A DNA stretch of 50,809 nucleotides, taken from positions 1-50,809 of the forward strand of contig JALFIM010000029.1 in assembly GCA_022775985.1 (NCBI GenBank), written 5' to 3'. Source of the stretch: Prevotella sp. GTDB lineage: Bacteria; Bacteroidota; Bacteroidia; Bacteroidales; Bacteroidaceae. The notes below the pieces were generated by a model. It was not told the origin of the DNA. It saw nothing but the letters and a program-made list of their open reading frames with translations, and made no database searches. Below, piece after piece: positions 27,514-35,611 of this stretch; position 1 is the first letter of the stretch; each line of letters begins with the position of its first letter. Both the position numbers and the translations under genes were made by a program.

Positions 27514-28482
27514 TCACACCGTGGCTATGAGCCACCACATGTATGCCGCGAACAGGGCCACGAGCACGCCGCCCTCCCAGCGTGCCACCGTGTACTTGGT
27601 GCGTGCAAACAGCCACAGCACCACCGTGCTCACGCCCATGGTGGACAAGTCTACGGTGGTGATGCCCTGTATGTGCAGTGGTGCCACGGCCCCAGTCACG
27701 CCGAGTATCATGAGTATGTTGAACACGTTGGAACCTATGACGTTGCCTATGGCTATGTCACTGTTGCCCTTGCGTGCTGCCACCATGCTCGTGGCCAGCT
27801 CGGGCAGCGACGTGCCACCGGCCACTATGGTGAGTCCTATCACGGCATCCGACACACCGAACTGTGCCGCCACGTATGAGGCATTGTCTACGAACACGTT
27901 GGAGCCGCCCACCAGCCCGGCCAGACCGCACACTATGAGCAGCGCGGCACGTGCCATGCCAGTGGGCGCGGCAGCCTGTCCGCCGTCGTCGCCGGCATCC
28001 TTTGAGCCACGCAGCGTGACCGTCATGAATACCGCGAACGCCACGAGCAGCAGCGCGGCATCGCTGCGGCTCACAGTGCCATCGGCACACATCACGAGCA
28101 GCATGGCCGAGGCCAGCAGCGCGAACAGCATGTCGCGCCTCACCGTGGAGGGCTTCACCACGAGCGGAGCCACCAGAGCGGAGCATCCCACTATGAGCAG
28201 TGTGTTGAAGATATTGGAGCCCACCACGTTGCCCACGGCCAGGTCAGGCGTGCCTTTCAGTGCCGACACCAGGCTTACGCACAGCTCGGGCATCGACGTT
28301 CCCATGGCCACTATGGTGAGTCCTATCACTATCTGGCTCACGCCGAAGCGCGATGCCATGGCCACTGCGCCGTCGGTGAGCCAGTCGGCGCTTTTCAGTA
28401 CCAACACTATGCCGCCCACGAGCAGCAGTATGTTCAGCGGCATGGAGCCGGTGGAGAGAGTCATTAACATTAGTTGTGTCAT
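27514..28482 (-). CDS. Calcium/sodium exchanger (YrbG family)
   Basis: Inner-membrane Na+/Ca2+ exchanger, 322 residues, about ten helices. The two inverted alpha repeats are clear: GLTIVAMGTSMPELCVS ... GNVVGSNIFN near residues 54-95 and GLTIVAGGTSLPELATS ... GNVIGSNVFN near 216-255; the Glu in each (PEL) coordinates the ion. The length is typical for the family. A monocistronic gene with a minus-strand -7 element TAATTTTG at 28526-28533. Confidence 0.94.
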   Translation of the reverse strand: MTQLMLMTLSTGSMPLNILLLVGGIVLVLKSADWLTDGAVAMASRFGVSQIVIGLTIVAMGTSMPELCVSLVSALKGTPDLAVGNVVGSNIFNTLLIVGCSALVAPLVVKPSTVRRDMLFALLASAMLLVMCADGTVSRSDAALLLVAFAVFMTVTLRGSKDAGDDGGQAAAPTGMARAALLIVCGLAGLVGGSNVFVDNASYVAAQFGVSDAVIGLTIVAGGTSLPELATSMVAARKGNSDIAIGNVIGSNVFNILMILGVTGAVAPLHIQGITTVDLSTMGVSTVVLWLFARTKYTVARWEGGVLVALFAAYMWWLIATV

Positions 28483-28873
28483 GTGTGTGTTGTGTATTTT
28501 GAGTCGTGATTACAGTAATGTGGTGCAAAATTAATCAATTTATCCGAGTTGGCAAGCATGTGCCGCGCGGTTTGTTGTGGGCCGGGCAGGGCGGCTCTTT
28601 GGGGTAGTGTGGTCAGTGTTTCGAGACTGATTTGTAACGCATTGTGTATCAAATAATTATAATGCGGTTGCAAAACGGCCCGTTTTACCGTGCGGAATGG
28701 GCCGTTTTGCACGGTGAAATGGGCCGTTTCGCAGTGCGTTTCGGCCCATTTCGCAAAGCGGTGCGGCGTGGGCTGTTTGTGAGCGTGTGCTTTATGGGTG
28801 GAGAATATCGGCTTGGGTGGTGCGCTATGTCGTGTTTTTTGCTTAACTTTGCACGCAGCAATATCATACTATC
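28483..28873. other. Divergent intergenic region with palindromic array
   Basis: No gene. It holds the exchanger promoter (minus, 28526-28533), the second palindromic 22-bp array (28667-28754), and TAACTTTG (plus, 28844-28851), 22 bases before the small metal-operon leader gene. Confidence 0.7.
28667..28754. repeat. Palindromic 22-bp tandem array, copy 2 of 3
   Basis: Four 22-bp units (28667, 28689, 28711, 28733). Cores are GCAAAACGGCCCGTTTTAC, GCGGAATGGGCCGTTTTGC, GTGAAATGGGCCGTTTCGC and GCGTTTCGGCCCATTTCGC: the same palindromic GGCCC/GGGCC family as at 18075 and 41258, with arms exchanged between units. Confidence 0.92.
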
Positions 28874-29293
28874 ATGAACAGACGGCGTATCTACATATAC
28901 TCCTTGTGGCTGGCCACGTGCGTGGTGCTGCTCTCTACGGTGGTGCTTCACCATCACCACATGGAGAGCGTGTGCTTCGTGGAGGAACGTTGTGCCGACG
29001 ACGGGGCGGTCAACGACCGCCACACAGGGCATGAGGACAACGAGCGTGGCGAGTGCTCGCTCGGCAAGATACACCGCTTTGTAATCAACTCTAAGACGGT
29101 AAGCACCGTGCGCCGCCACATCTTCGATGGCAGTCATACGCCCGTCGCGGCATTGCCCGTGGCGTATGTGCCTGTGGCTCAGTGGCACGTAGGCGTGGCT
29201 CAGTGGCCGTCGGAACCGTCGTCTGGGGCGTGCAGCGCGTTGCTGCCGTCGGTCAGTAGGCGCGGCCCTCCTGCATATTCTTTCGTAGGGTAG
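28874..29293 (+). CDS. Small exported His-rich protein at head of metal-efflux region (DUF6769-like)
   Basis: A 139-residue protein with an N-terminal membrane or signal segment (YSLWLATCVVLLSTVVL) followed at once by HHHHMESVCF and further Cys/His (ERCADD, GECSLG). Small proteins with an HHHH-x-E-x-x-C-x motif often precede heavy-metal RND operons in Bacteroidales, and I believe this is the DUF6769 type. The His/Cys cluster suggests metal binding, perhaps sensing or delivery in the periplasm. The C-terminal third is low-complexity. It has its own -7 element at 28844; the efflux genes follow behind another promoter. Confidence 0.7.
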   Translation: MNRRRIYIYSLWLATCVVLLSTVVLHHHHMESVCFVEERCADDGAVNDRHTGHEDNERGECSLGKIHRFVINSKTVSTVRRHIFDGSHTPVAALPVAYVPVAQWHVGVAQWPSEPSSGACSALLPSVSRRGPPAYSFVG

Positions 29294-29315
29294 CATCCTT
29301 CGGCGGTCGCCGTGG

Positions 29316-29369
29316 GCATGCAACCGGGTTGCAATGTGCCGCCGTGCGTGTGCATTGCAACTGAGTTGC
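29316..29369. promoter_or_regulatory. Paired palindromes upstream of the RND efflux promoter
   Basis: Two 13-base palindromes, GCAACCGGGTTGC (29320-29332) and GCAACTGAGTTGC (29357-29369), 37 bases apart, each flanked on the inner side by AATG/CATT so that the pair also forms a larger inverted repeat. They end 13 bases before the -7 box TAACTTTG (29383-29390). This is an operator-like arrangement; alternatively a terminator for the small upstream gene. Confidence 0.6.
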
Positions 29370-29382
29370 GGCATCGTATCCG

Positions 29383-29390
29383 TAACTTTG
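29383..29390 (+). promoter_or_regulatory. -7 element of the RND efflux operon
   Basis: TAACTTTG followed by CATCCACAATCC. The same initial transcribed sequence (CAT(T)CCACAATCC) follows the asd -7 box at 12666. Confidence 0.65.
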
Positions 29391-29476
29391 CATCCACAAT
29401 CCGGGGCTCCATGCCGCGCCTTACGGCGTGCGTGTGGTGCTGTCGGCAATGTACGAACCAAACGAAAGAATATACA

Positions 29477-30658
29477 ATGATAAAGAGAATCCTGTTAGTA
29501 GCCGCCGCCACGTTGCTGGCCGTCGGCGCATTCACTTATTTCCAGAGACCAGAGTCTGACGGACACGACCACGAGGAGCATGAGGAGTCTGACTCGTTTG
29601 ACGACATACCGCTCACCCAGCAGCAGGTGTCCACCGCCGAGCTGCGCATGAGCGAGGTGCAGACACGTGAGCTTGATGCCACACTGCGCGTCACGGGCAC
29701 GCTCGTGCTCCGCCCGCAGTCCATGGCCGACGTGTCGTCGCTGATGGGCGGCGTGGTGCGCTCCATACTCGTGAGCGAGGGGCAGCGCGTGTCCAAGGGG
29801 CAGGTGGTGGCCACGGTGGAGAACACCGGCGTGGTGACATTGCAGCGCGAGTATTTCACCGCCCTGCGCGAGAGCGAGGCCGCACGTGCCGAGCTCACGC
29901 GTCAGCAGACGCTCGCCAAGGCTGGTGCCGGCGTGGCCAAGAACCTTCAGCAGGCCGAGACGGCGGCACGCATCGCCGACGCATCGCTCACGGGCATAGG
30001 GCAGCAGCTGCGCCAGATGGGCATCAGCCCCAAGTCGGTGGCGTCGGGCAGCTTCGCCACGGTGTTCCCCTTGCGTGCCCCCATCAGCGGCACCGTGAGC
30101 CGCATCAGCGCGTCGATAGGCAGCTATGCCGACATGCAGTCGCCGTTGCTGGCCATACGCGACAACAGCGCCATGGAGTGCGACCTCAACGTGTTTGAGA
30201 AAGACGTGGCCAAGGTGGCCGTGGGCGACCGCGTGGAGCTCCTGCTCGCCAACCAGCCGGGACGCGTGCTGCGCGGACGCGTGTACGGAGTGAACCAGTA
30301 CTTCAACGACGCAGCCAAGTCGGTGGCCGTACACGTGCGCCTCGACGCGTCCCCCCGTCAGGGCCTTATCGACGGCATGTACGTCAGCGGCACCATAGCC
30401 ACGGGGCGGCAGAAGTGCCGTGCGCTGCCATCACAGGCCATAGTCAGCACCGAGGGCAAGTCGTACATCTTCGCGCTCAACGGCAAGCCGCGCGGCGGCA
30501 AGTACTCCTTCTCGCGCCACGAGGTCACCACGGGCGTTACGAGCGACGGCTTCACCGAGGTGGACCTGTGCGAGCACATACGCCCCGACAGCCGTATCGT
30601 CACCGACAATGTGTATTACCTGGCATCGCTCACGGGCGAGCATGCCGACGAGCATTAG
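29477..30658 (+). CDS. RND efflux periplasmic adaptor (CzcB/CusB type)
   Basis: Membrane-fusion protein of 393 residues linking the inner-membrane RND pump to the TolC-like channel. The chosen start gives a signal anchor (MIKRILLVAAATLLAVGAF), a His/Glu-rich stretch HDHEEHEESD (metal-binding type), then the lipoyl half-motif GGVVRSILVSEGQRVSKGQVVATVE, a helical hairpin (residues about 140-180), the second lipoyl half PLRAPISGTVSRISASIGSYAD, and a beta-barrel domain. The frame is open to 29312, but the promoter at 29383-29390 excludes starts upstream of it. It precedes the pump by 25 bases. Confidence 0.92.
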   Translation: MIKRILLVAAATLLAVGAFTYFQRPESDGHDHEEHEESDSFDDIPLTQQQVSTAELRMSEVQTRELDATLRVTGTLVLRPQSMADVSSLMGGVVRSILVSEGQRVSKGQVVATVENTGVVTLQREYFTALRESEAARAELTRQQTLAKAGAGVAKNLQQAETAARIADASLTGIGQQLRQMGISPKSVASGSFATVFPLRAPISGTVSRISASIGSYADMQSPLLAIRDNSAMECDLNVFEKDVAKVAVGDRVELLLANQPGRVLRGRVYGVNQYFNDAAKSVAVHVRLDASPRQGLIDGMYVSGTIATGRQKCRALPSQAIVSTEGKSYIFALNGKPRGGKYSFSRHEVTTGVTSDGFTEVDLCEHIRPDSRIVTDNVYYLASLTGEHADEH

Positions 30659-30683
30659 TCCCACACCACTATACTGAGTATCT

Positions 30684-33600
30684 ATGTTTCAGAGACTTAT
30701 AGACTTGTCGATACGCCATAAGATGGTGGTCGGCATCATGACCATAGCAATGGCGGTGTGGGGAGTATGGTCGCTCATGCACTTGCCGTTCGATTCCACC
30801 CCCGACATCACCGACAATCAGGTGCAGGTCATCACCCAGGCCCCGGCCCTCGGGGCACAGGAGGTGGAGCAGTACATCACCACTCCCATAGAGATGGCAC
30901 TCGCCAACATACCGCGCTTGCAGGAACGCCGCAGCATATCGCGCAGCGGACTGTCGGTGATAACACTTGTGTTCGACGACGATGCCGACATATACTGGGC
31001 ACGCTCGCAGGTCAACCAGATGCTCACTGAGGCCGTGAAGGACCTGCCCAGCGGCACCGACACCGAGCTGGGGCCCATAGCCACGGCCCTCGGCGAGATA
31101 TACCACTACACGGTGCGGGCCAAGAAGGGCTATGAGCACAAGTACTCGCTCACGCGGTTGCGCACCATACAGGACTGGATAGTGCGCAAGCAGCTCTCTG
31201 GCACGCCCGGCGTGGCCGAGGTGAGCGGCTGGGGCGGCTACGTCAAGCAGTATGAGGTGGCGGTGAATACCGACCGCCTCAACGCCAACCGCCTGACCAT
31301 CGCCGACGTGTACGATGCCCTGGAGCGCAACAACGCCAACACCGGCGGCAGCTACATAGAGCAGAACTCCAGCCAGTACTACATACGTGGCCTCGGCACC
31401 GTGGCCGACACCGCCGACATAGCGGCCATCACCGTGAAGTCGGAGGGTGGCGTGCCCGTGACCATCGGCGATGTGGCCGACGTGAAGCTGGGCCATGCCA
31501 CGCGCTTCGGAGCCGTGACACGCAACGGCGAGGGGGAGGTGGTGACCGGCATAGCCATCATGCTCAAGGGCGAGAACTTCCAGGAGGTGAGCCGCAACGT
31601 GAAGAAGCGCATCGCGCAGATACAGCAGTCGCTGCCCGAGGGTGTGGTCATAGAGCCGTTTATCGACCGCACGCGCCTCGTAGACCGCGTGGAGGGAACC
31701 ATCGCACGCAACCTCGTGGAGGGCGGACTCATTGTGATATTCGTGCTCATACTGTTTCTCGGCAACTTCCGCGCAGGGCTTGTCGTGGCCAGCGTCATAC
31801 CGCTGAGCATGCTCTTCGCGTTTGGCATGATGAAGTCGTTTGGCATAGACGGCAACCTCATGAGCCTCGGTGCCATAGACTTCGGCATGATAGTAGACTC
31901 GGCTGTGATAATCGTGGAGGCGGTGGTGGCGCACGTCAACGGCAGCCGAGGCAAGTATCCGTCGCTGCGTCTGAGCCGCAGCGAGATGGACGAGGAGGTG
32001 CGCTACTCAGCGTCGCGCATCAGGCAGAGCGCGGCTTTCGGCGAGATAATGATAATGATAGTGTACGTGCCGCTCATGACACTCGTGGGCATAGAGGGCA
32101 AGATGTTCCGTCCCATGGCCCTGACGGTGTTCTTCGCCATACTCGGGGCATTCATCCTGTCGCTCACCTACGTGCCCATGGCCAGCAGCGTGCTGCTCAG
32201 CCGCCGCGTGGCCGTGGCCGGCAACTTCGCCGACCGCATGATGGCCGTGCTGCAACGCTACTACCGCCGCGTGCTCGACTGGGTGCTGCGGCAGTACCGC
32301 AACGTCATCACGGCTGCCGTGGCCATGTTCTGCGTCAGCGCTGTGGGCTTCCACTTCCTCGGCGGTGAGTTCATACCCACGCTCGAGGAGGGCGACTTCG
32401 CCGTGGAGATGAGCATGTCGCAGGGCACGTCGCTGTCGCAGATGGTGGAGGCATGCACCAAGGCCGAGCGACTCCTGCGCTCACAATACCCCGAGGTGAG
32501 GCAGGTGGTTAGCCGCATAGGAAGCGCGGAGATACCCACCGATCCTATGCCTGTGGAGCGTGCCGACATAATGGTGGCGCTGCGTCCGAAGGCAGAATGG
32601 ACGTCGGCCGGCACCACACCTGAGCTCATGGAGAAGATGGAGGCCACGCTGAAAACCATCCCCGGCCTCGATGCCGAGATATCGCAGCCCATACAGATGC
32701 GCAACAACGAGCTGCTCACCGGCATAAAGCAGGACGTGGCCATAAAGATTTTCGGCGACGACCTCACCACGCTCACGGGCTTGGCCGACAAGGTGGCGCG
32801 GCTCATACGCGGCGTGTCGGGCGTGTCGGGCGTGTCGGTGGAGAAGGTGTCGGGCCTACCGCAGATACAGGTAAGGTACAATCATGAGCTCATGTCGCGC
32901 TACGGCGTGAGCGTAGACGACGTGAACCGCGTGCTCTCCACGGCCTTCGCCGGCAGCACGGCGGGCGTGGTGTACGAGGGCGAGAGACGCTTCGACATAG
33001 TGGTGCGGCTCGACAAGTCGCTGCGCACGGAGGAGTCGCTGCGCTCACTGGCCATTCCACTGGCCGACGGCACTACCGTACCACTCAGTCAGATAGCCTC
33101 CATAGACTACCGTCAGGCCCCTGCGCAGGTGTCGCATGAGAACGGCGCACGCCGCATATATGTGGGATTCAACGTCAAGGGACGCGACGTCAAGGGCACG
33201 GTGGATGAGATACAGAAGTTGCTCGACACCCGTCTGCGCATGCCCGAGGGCTACTACTACACGTATGGCGGCGAGTTCCAGAACCTGCAGAGCGCCATCG
33301 ACCGCCTTCTCGTGGTGGTTCCTGTCGCGCTCATAGCCATACTGCTGCTGCTCTATGCCACGGTGCGCAACCTGCGTGAGTCGCTCTTCGTGTTCTCTGC
33401 CATACCGCTGGCCGCCATCGGAGGCGTGTGGGCACTGTGGCTCAGGGGCATGCCGTTCTCCATATCGGCCGGAGTGGGCTTCATCGCGCTCTTCGGCGTG
33501 GCCGTGCTCAACGGCATCGTGCTCATCGGACAGATGAACATGCTGCAGCGCGAGGGCGTTGCGGACATACACAGGCGCATAGTAGACAGTTGCATGACGC

Positions 33601-33788
33601 GTCTGCGCCCTGTGCTCATGACGGCTCTCGTGGCCTCTATGGGTTTCCTGCCCATGGCCTTGTCGCACGGCGACGGCGCGGAAGTGCAGCGTCCGCTCGC
33701 CACGGTGGTGATAGGCGGTCTGCTTACGTCTACCATCCTCACGCTGCTTGTGCTGCCGGCTATATATAAGATGTTTACGAAAAAATGA
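30684..33788 (+). CDS. Heavy-metal RND efflux pump (CzcA/CusA family)
   Basis: Inner-membrane proton/metal antiporter, 1034 residues, 12 helices with two large periplasmic loops. Seen: the N-terminal helix VVGIMTIAMAVWGVWSL, and the TM4 signature IDFGMIVDSAVIIVE with both Asp and the Glu that relay protons in CzcA. The usual Asn after that Glu is Ala here. Later come GGEFIPTLEEGDFAVEMSM and a GVAVLNGIVLIGQMN motif in TM10-11. The TM4 pattern resembles the divalent (Zn/Co/Cd/Ni) HME group more than the Cu/Ag group, but metal specificity is inference. It is the second gene of an adaptor-pump-channel operon. Confidence 0.94.
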   Translation: MFQRLIDLSIRHKMVVGIMTIAMAVWGVWSLMHLPFDSTPDITDNQVQVITQAPALGAQEVEQYITTPIEMALANIPRLQERRSISRSGLSVITLVFDDDADIYWARSQVNQMLTEAVKDLPSGTDTELGPIATALGEIYHYTVRAKKGYEHKYSLTRLRTIQDWIVRKQLSGTPGVAEVSGWGGYVKQYEVAVNTDRLNANRLTIADVYDALERNNANTGGSYIEQNSSQYYIRGLGTVADTADIAAITVKSEGGVPVTIGDVADVKLGHATRFGAVTRNGEGEVVTGIAIMLKGENFQEVSRNVKKRIAQIQQSLPEGVVIEPFIDRTRLVDRVEGTIARNLVEGGLIVIFVLILFLGNFRAGLVVASVIPLSMLFAFGMMKSFGIDGNLMSLGAIDFGMIVDSAVIIVEAVVAHVNGSRGKYPSLRLSRSEMDEEVRYSASRIRQSAAFGEIMIMIVYVPLMTLVGIEGKMFRPMALTVFFAILGAFILSLTYVPMASSVLLSRRVAVAGNFADRMMAVLQRYYRRVLDWVLRQYRNVITAAVAMFCVSAVGFHFLGGEFIPTLEEGDFAVEMSMSQGTSLSQMVEACTKAERLLRSQYPEVRQVVSRIGSAEIPTDPMPVERADIMVALRPKAEWTSAGTTPELMEKMEATLKTIPGLDAEISQPIQMRNNELLTGIKQDVAIKIFGDDLTTLTGLADKVARLIRGVSGVSGVSVEKVSGLPQIQVRYNHELMSRYGVSVDDVNRVLSTAFAGSTAGVVYEGERRFDIVVRLDKSLRTEESLRSLAIPLADGTTVPLSQIASIDYRQAPAQVSHENGARRIYVGFNVKGRDVKGTVDEIQKLLDTRLRMPEGYYYTYGGEFQNLQSAIDRLLVVVPVALIAILLLLYATVRNLRESLFVFSAIPLAAIGGVWALWLRGMPFSISAGVGFIALFGVAVLNGIVLIGQMNMLQREGVADIHRRIVDSCMTRLRPVLMTALVASMGFLPMALSHGDGAEVQRPLATVVIGGLLTSTILTLLVLPAIYKMFTKK

Positions 33789-33795
33789 CAGACAG

Positions 33796-35067
33796 ATGAA
33801 TAGAATATATGTTAAGTTTACCATAATGTGCGGCCTTGCGGCCCCTCTCGCCACACAGCCCGCACAGGCCCAGCGCGTAGCCCTCACGCTGCGGCAGTGC
33901 ATAGAGCTTGCCACGGCCCACAATCCCAGCATCATGGCCGCCGACAAGTCGGTGGAGCGGGCACGCACGTTGCAGGGCACCGCGTGGGACATAGACAAGA
34001 CCGACCTCACGTTGTCGCAGGACCCTACGTCTGGCGGCAGCCCCGACAACGCCTTGTCGCTGACGCAGAGCATCGACTTCCCGACGCTGTATATAGCCCG
34101 TCACCGCCAGTTGAAGTCGGAGACCAAGGCCGAGAGCGCACGCCGCGAGGTGGTGCTGACGCAGCTCATGGCCGATGTCAGTTCGGCATACATGCAGTTG
34201 GCCTATGAGTATGAGCTCATGCGCGTGCTGTGCGAGCAGGACAGCGTGCTCACTCATTACCATAACATCGTGACAGGGCACCGCGATGCCGGCGACGTGA
34301 GCCGTGTGGCGACCCTCAGGGCGGAGATGATGGTCAAGGAGAACAGGCTCGAGCGCGACGCGGCGTTCGCACGCATCGAAGCACAGCGTGCCCGTCTGGC
34401 ATCGCTGACAGGGGCCGATGGCCCTGTGGCCATTGCCGATACGTGTCTCCGTAAGATTGATTTCACGCCGCAGCCATACAGCTTCACGCTGTCGCCGAGA
34501 GGCCAGTATGCCGGCTCACAGGTAGACATCGCCGAGAAGGCACTGGGTGTTGCACGCAACGGTTTCGCCCCATCGCTGAGCCTGTCGCTGCGCAATCAGC
34601 TCGTGTTCACGGGCTGGGACCCGTACAAGCAGCACCGCACGCGGTTTGACGGCGGCAACTTCATGGGCTTCGAGGTGGGCATAGGCCTCCCTCTCTTCTT
34701 CGGAGCCACGAAGGCGAAGGTGCGTGCCGCGCGGCAGGAACGCGACATAGCGCGGCTTGAGATGCAGCAACAGCAGGCACAGGCCGATGGCGACTACGCC
34801 CTGGCATTGAGCAGATACAATGCCGCCAAGGCTAAGGTAGACTTCTACGAGGGCGAGGGCATAGACAAGTACAAGGAGTCTGTGCGCATAGCAGGGCTTG
34901 AGTATGCCAATGGCGAGATAGGATATTACGACTACATGGACATGCTCAAGGGGCTCGTGGAGATGCAGATGAAGCGGGCCGATGCCATAAATGAGTACAA
35001 CCAGAGCGTCATCGACATCATGCGCCTGACTGGATTCCCTGACGGCATGGGCGGTACGCCACGCTGA
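33796..35067 (+). CDS. TolC-family outer-membrane channel of the metal efflux system
   Basis: A 423-residue outer-membrane efflux protein (OEP family). Signal peptide MNRIYVKFTIMCGLAAPLATQPAQA in outline (start chosen at 33796; the open frame to 33748 overlaps the pump gene). It then begins LTLRQCIELATAHNPSI and contains two long coiled-coil repeats (about 40-200 and 260-410) with strand segments such as PSLSLSLRNQLVF. It starts 7 bases after the pump stop, completing a tripartite system. Followed by an intrinsic terminator. The quoted signal sequence is residues 1-25 and is summarised, not catalytic. Confidence 0.92.
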   Translation: MNRIYVKFTIMCGLAAPLATQPAQAQRVALTLRQCIELATAHNPSIMAADKSVERARTLQGTAWDIDKTDLTLSQDPTSGGSPDNALSLTQSIDFPTLYIARHRQLKSETKAESARREVVLTQLMADVSSAYMQLAYEYELMRVLCEQDSVLTHYHNIVTGHRDAGDVSRVATLRAEMMVKENRLERDAAFARIEAQRARLASLTGADGPVAIADTCLRKIDFTPQPYSFTLSPRGQYAGSQVDIAEKALGVARNGFAPSLSLSLRNQLVFTGWDPYKQHRTRFDGGNFMGFEVGIGLPLFFGATKAKVRAARQERDIARLEMQQQQAQADGDYALALSRYNAAKAKVDFYEGEGIDKYKESVRIAGLEYANGEIGYYDYMDMLKGLVEMQMKRADAINEYNQSVIDIMRLTGFPDGMGGTPR

Positions 35068-35072
35068 TACAG

Positions 35073-35110
35073 CGTCCCCGGCAATTGTCACGACGGCATT
35101 GTCGGGGACG
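35073..35110 (+). terminator. Terminator of the metal efflux operon
   Basis: CGTCCCCGGCAAT (35073-35085) pairs with ATTGTCGGGGACG (35098-35110), one G-U, 12-base loop, followed by TTTCGTTT. It lies just after the TolC-like gene. Confidence 0.82.
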
Positions 35111-35191
35111 TTTCGTTTGCTCCTGCCGTGTGAAGCGGGCTTGAGAAAATATATGAAAGACTTGTGCGAGATACATGGATGGCCTTGACGA

Positions 35192-35367
35192 GCGGCACGA
35201 ACGATGTGGTATAACGGCACGAACGGTGTGGTATAACGGCACGAACGATATGGAGGAGTGGCACGAACGATATGGAGGAGTGGCACGAACGATGTGGGAT
35301 AACGGCACGAACGATGTGGGAGAGCGACACGAACGAAGTGTGAGAACGGCACGAAAAGCCGCTGCCA
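35192..35367. repeat. 22-bp tandem repeat array, seven full units
   Basis: Contiguous units start at 35192, 35214, 35236, 35258, 35280, 35302 and 35324, with a partial eighth at 35346. Each contains GGCACGAACGATGTGG or a close variant followed by TATA, AGGA, GATA or GAGA. Neighbouring units share the same variants (35192/35214, 35236/35258), consistent with local duplication. Not coding: the period is 22. Confidence 0.95.
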
Positions 35368-35611
35368 CGAAAGAATTTCTGCCGTAAGTGGTCGGCATCT
35401 CGGATTTTATGCTTACCTTTGCCGTGATGTCGGGGCATCGTCATTGGCGCGTCTGCGCTCGTGTATAGATGTACATCCCCGATGCATCTGGCCGCTGTCG
35501 GCCTTTAACCTAACGTGAGCTTTCAGTACTGTGAATACAATGGTATACTGATTGAGCTATAACGACATTCTTGTAGTTGCGAACTACCAATCTTAAAAAT
35601 ACAGTAAAATC

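Larger units (their letters stand above)
35068..35611. other. Intergenic region with terminator, 22-bp array and promoter
   Basis: No gene in 544 bases. It contains the efflux-operon terminator (35073-35110), the seven-unit tandem array (35192-35367), a -7 element TACCTTTG at 35414-35421, and a leader of about 185 bases before the glycosidase gene. Confidence 0.7.

Noticed and set aside
28479..28712. 77-codon minus-strand frame through the palindromic array
   Set aside because: Translation of the array and its flank; a similar peptide opposite the 41-kb array only reflects the shared DNA repeat.
35192..35367. Possible CRISPR array
   Set aside because: Repeats are contiguous with no spacers, the period is only 22 bases, and no cas genes are present. 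The same holds for the other 22-bp arrays.
35018..35444. Minus-strand frames reading as HRSC/SFVPL repeats
   Set aside because: They are translations of the 22-bp array in all three frames; a period of 22 is not divisible by three and no real start or domain is seen.
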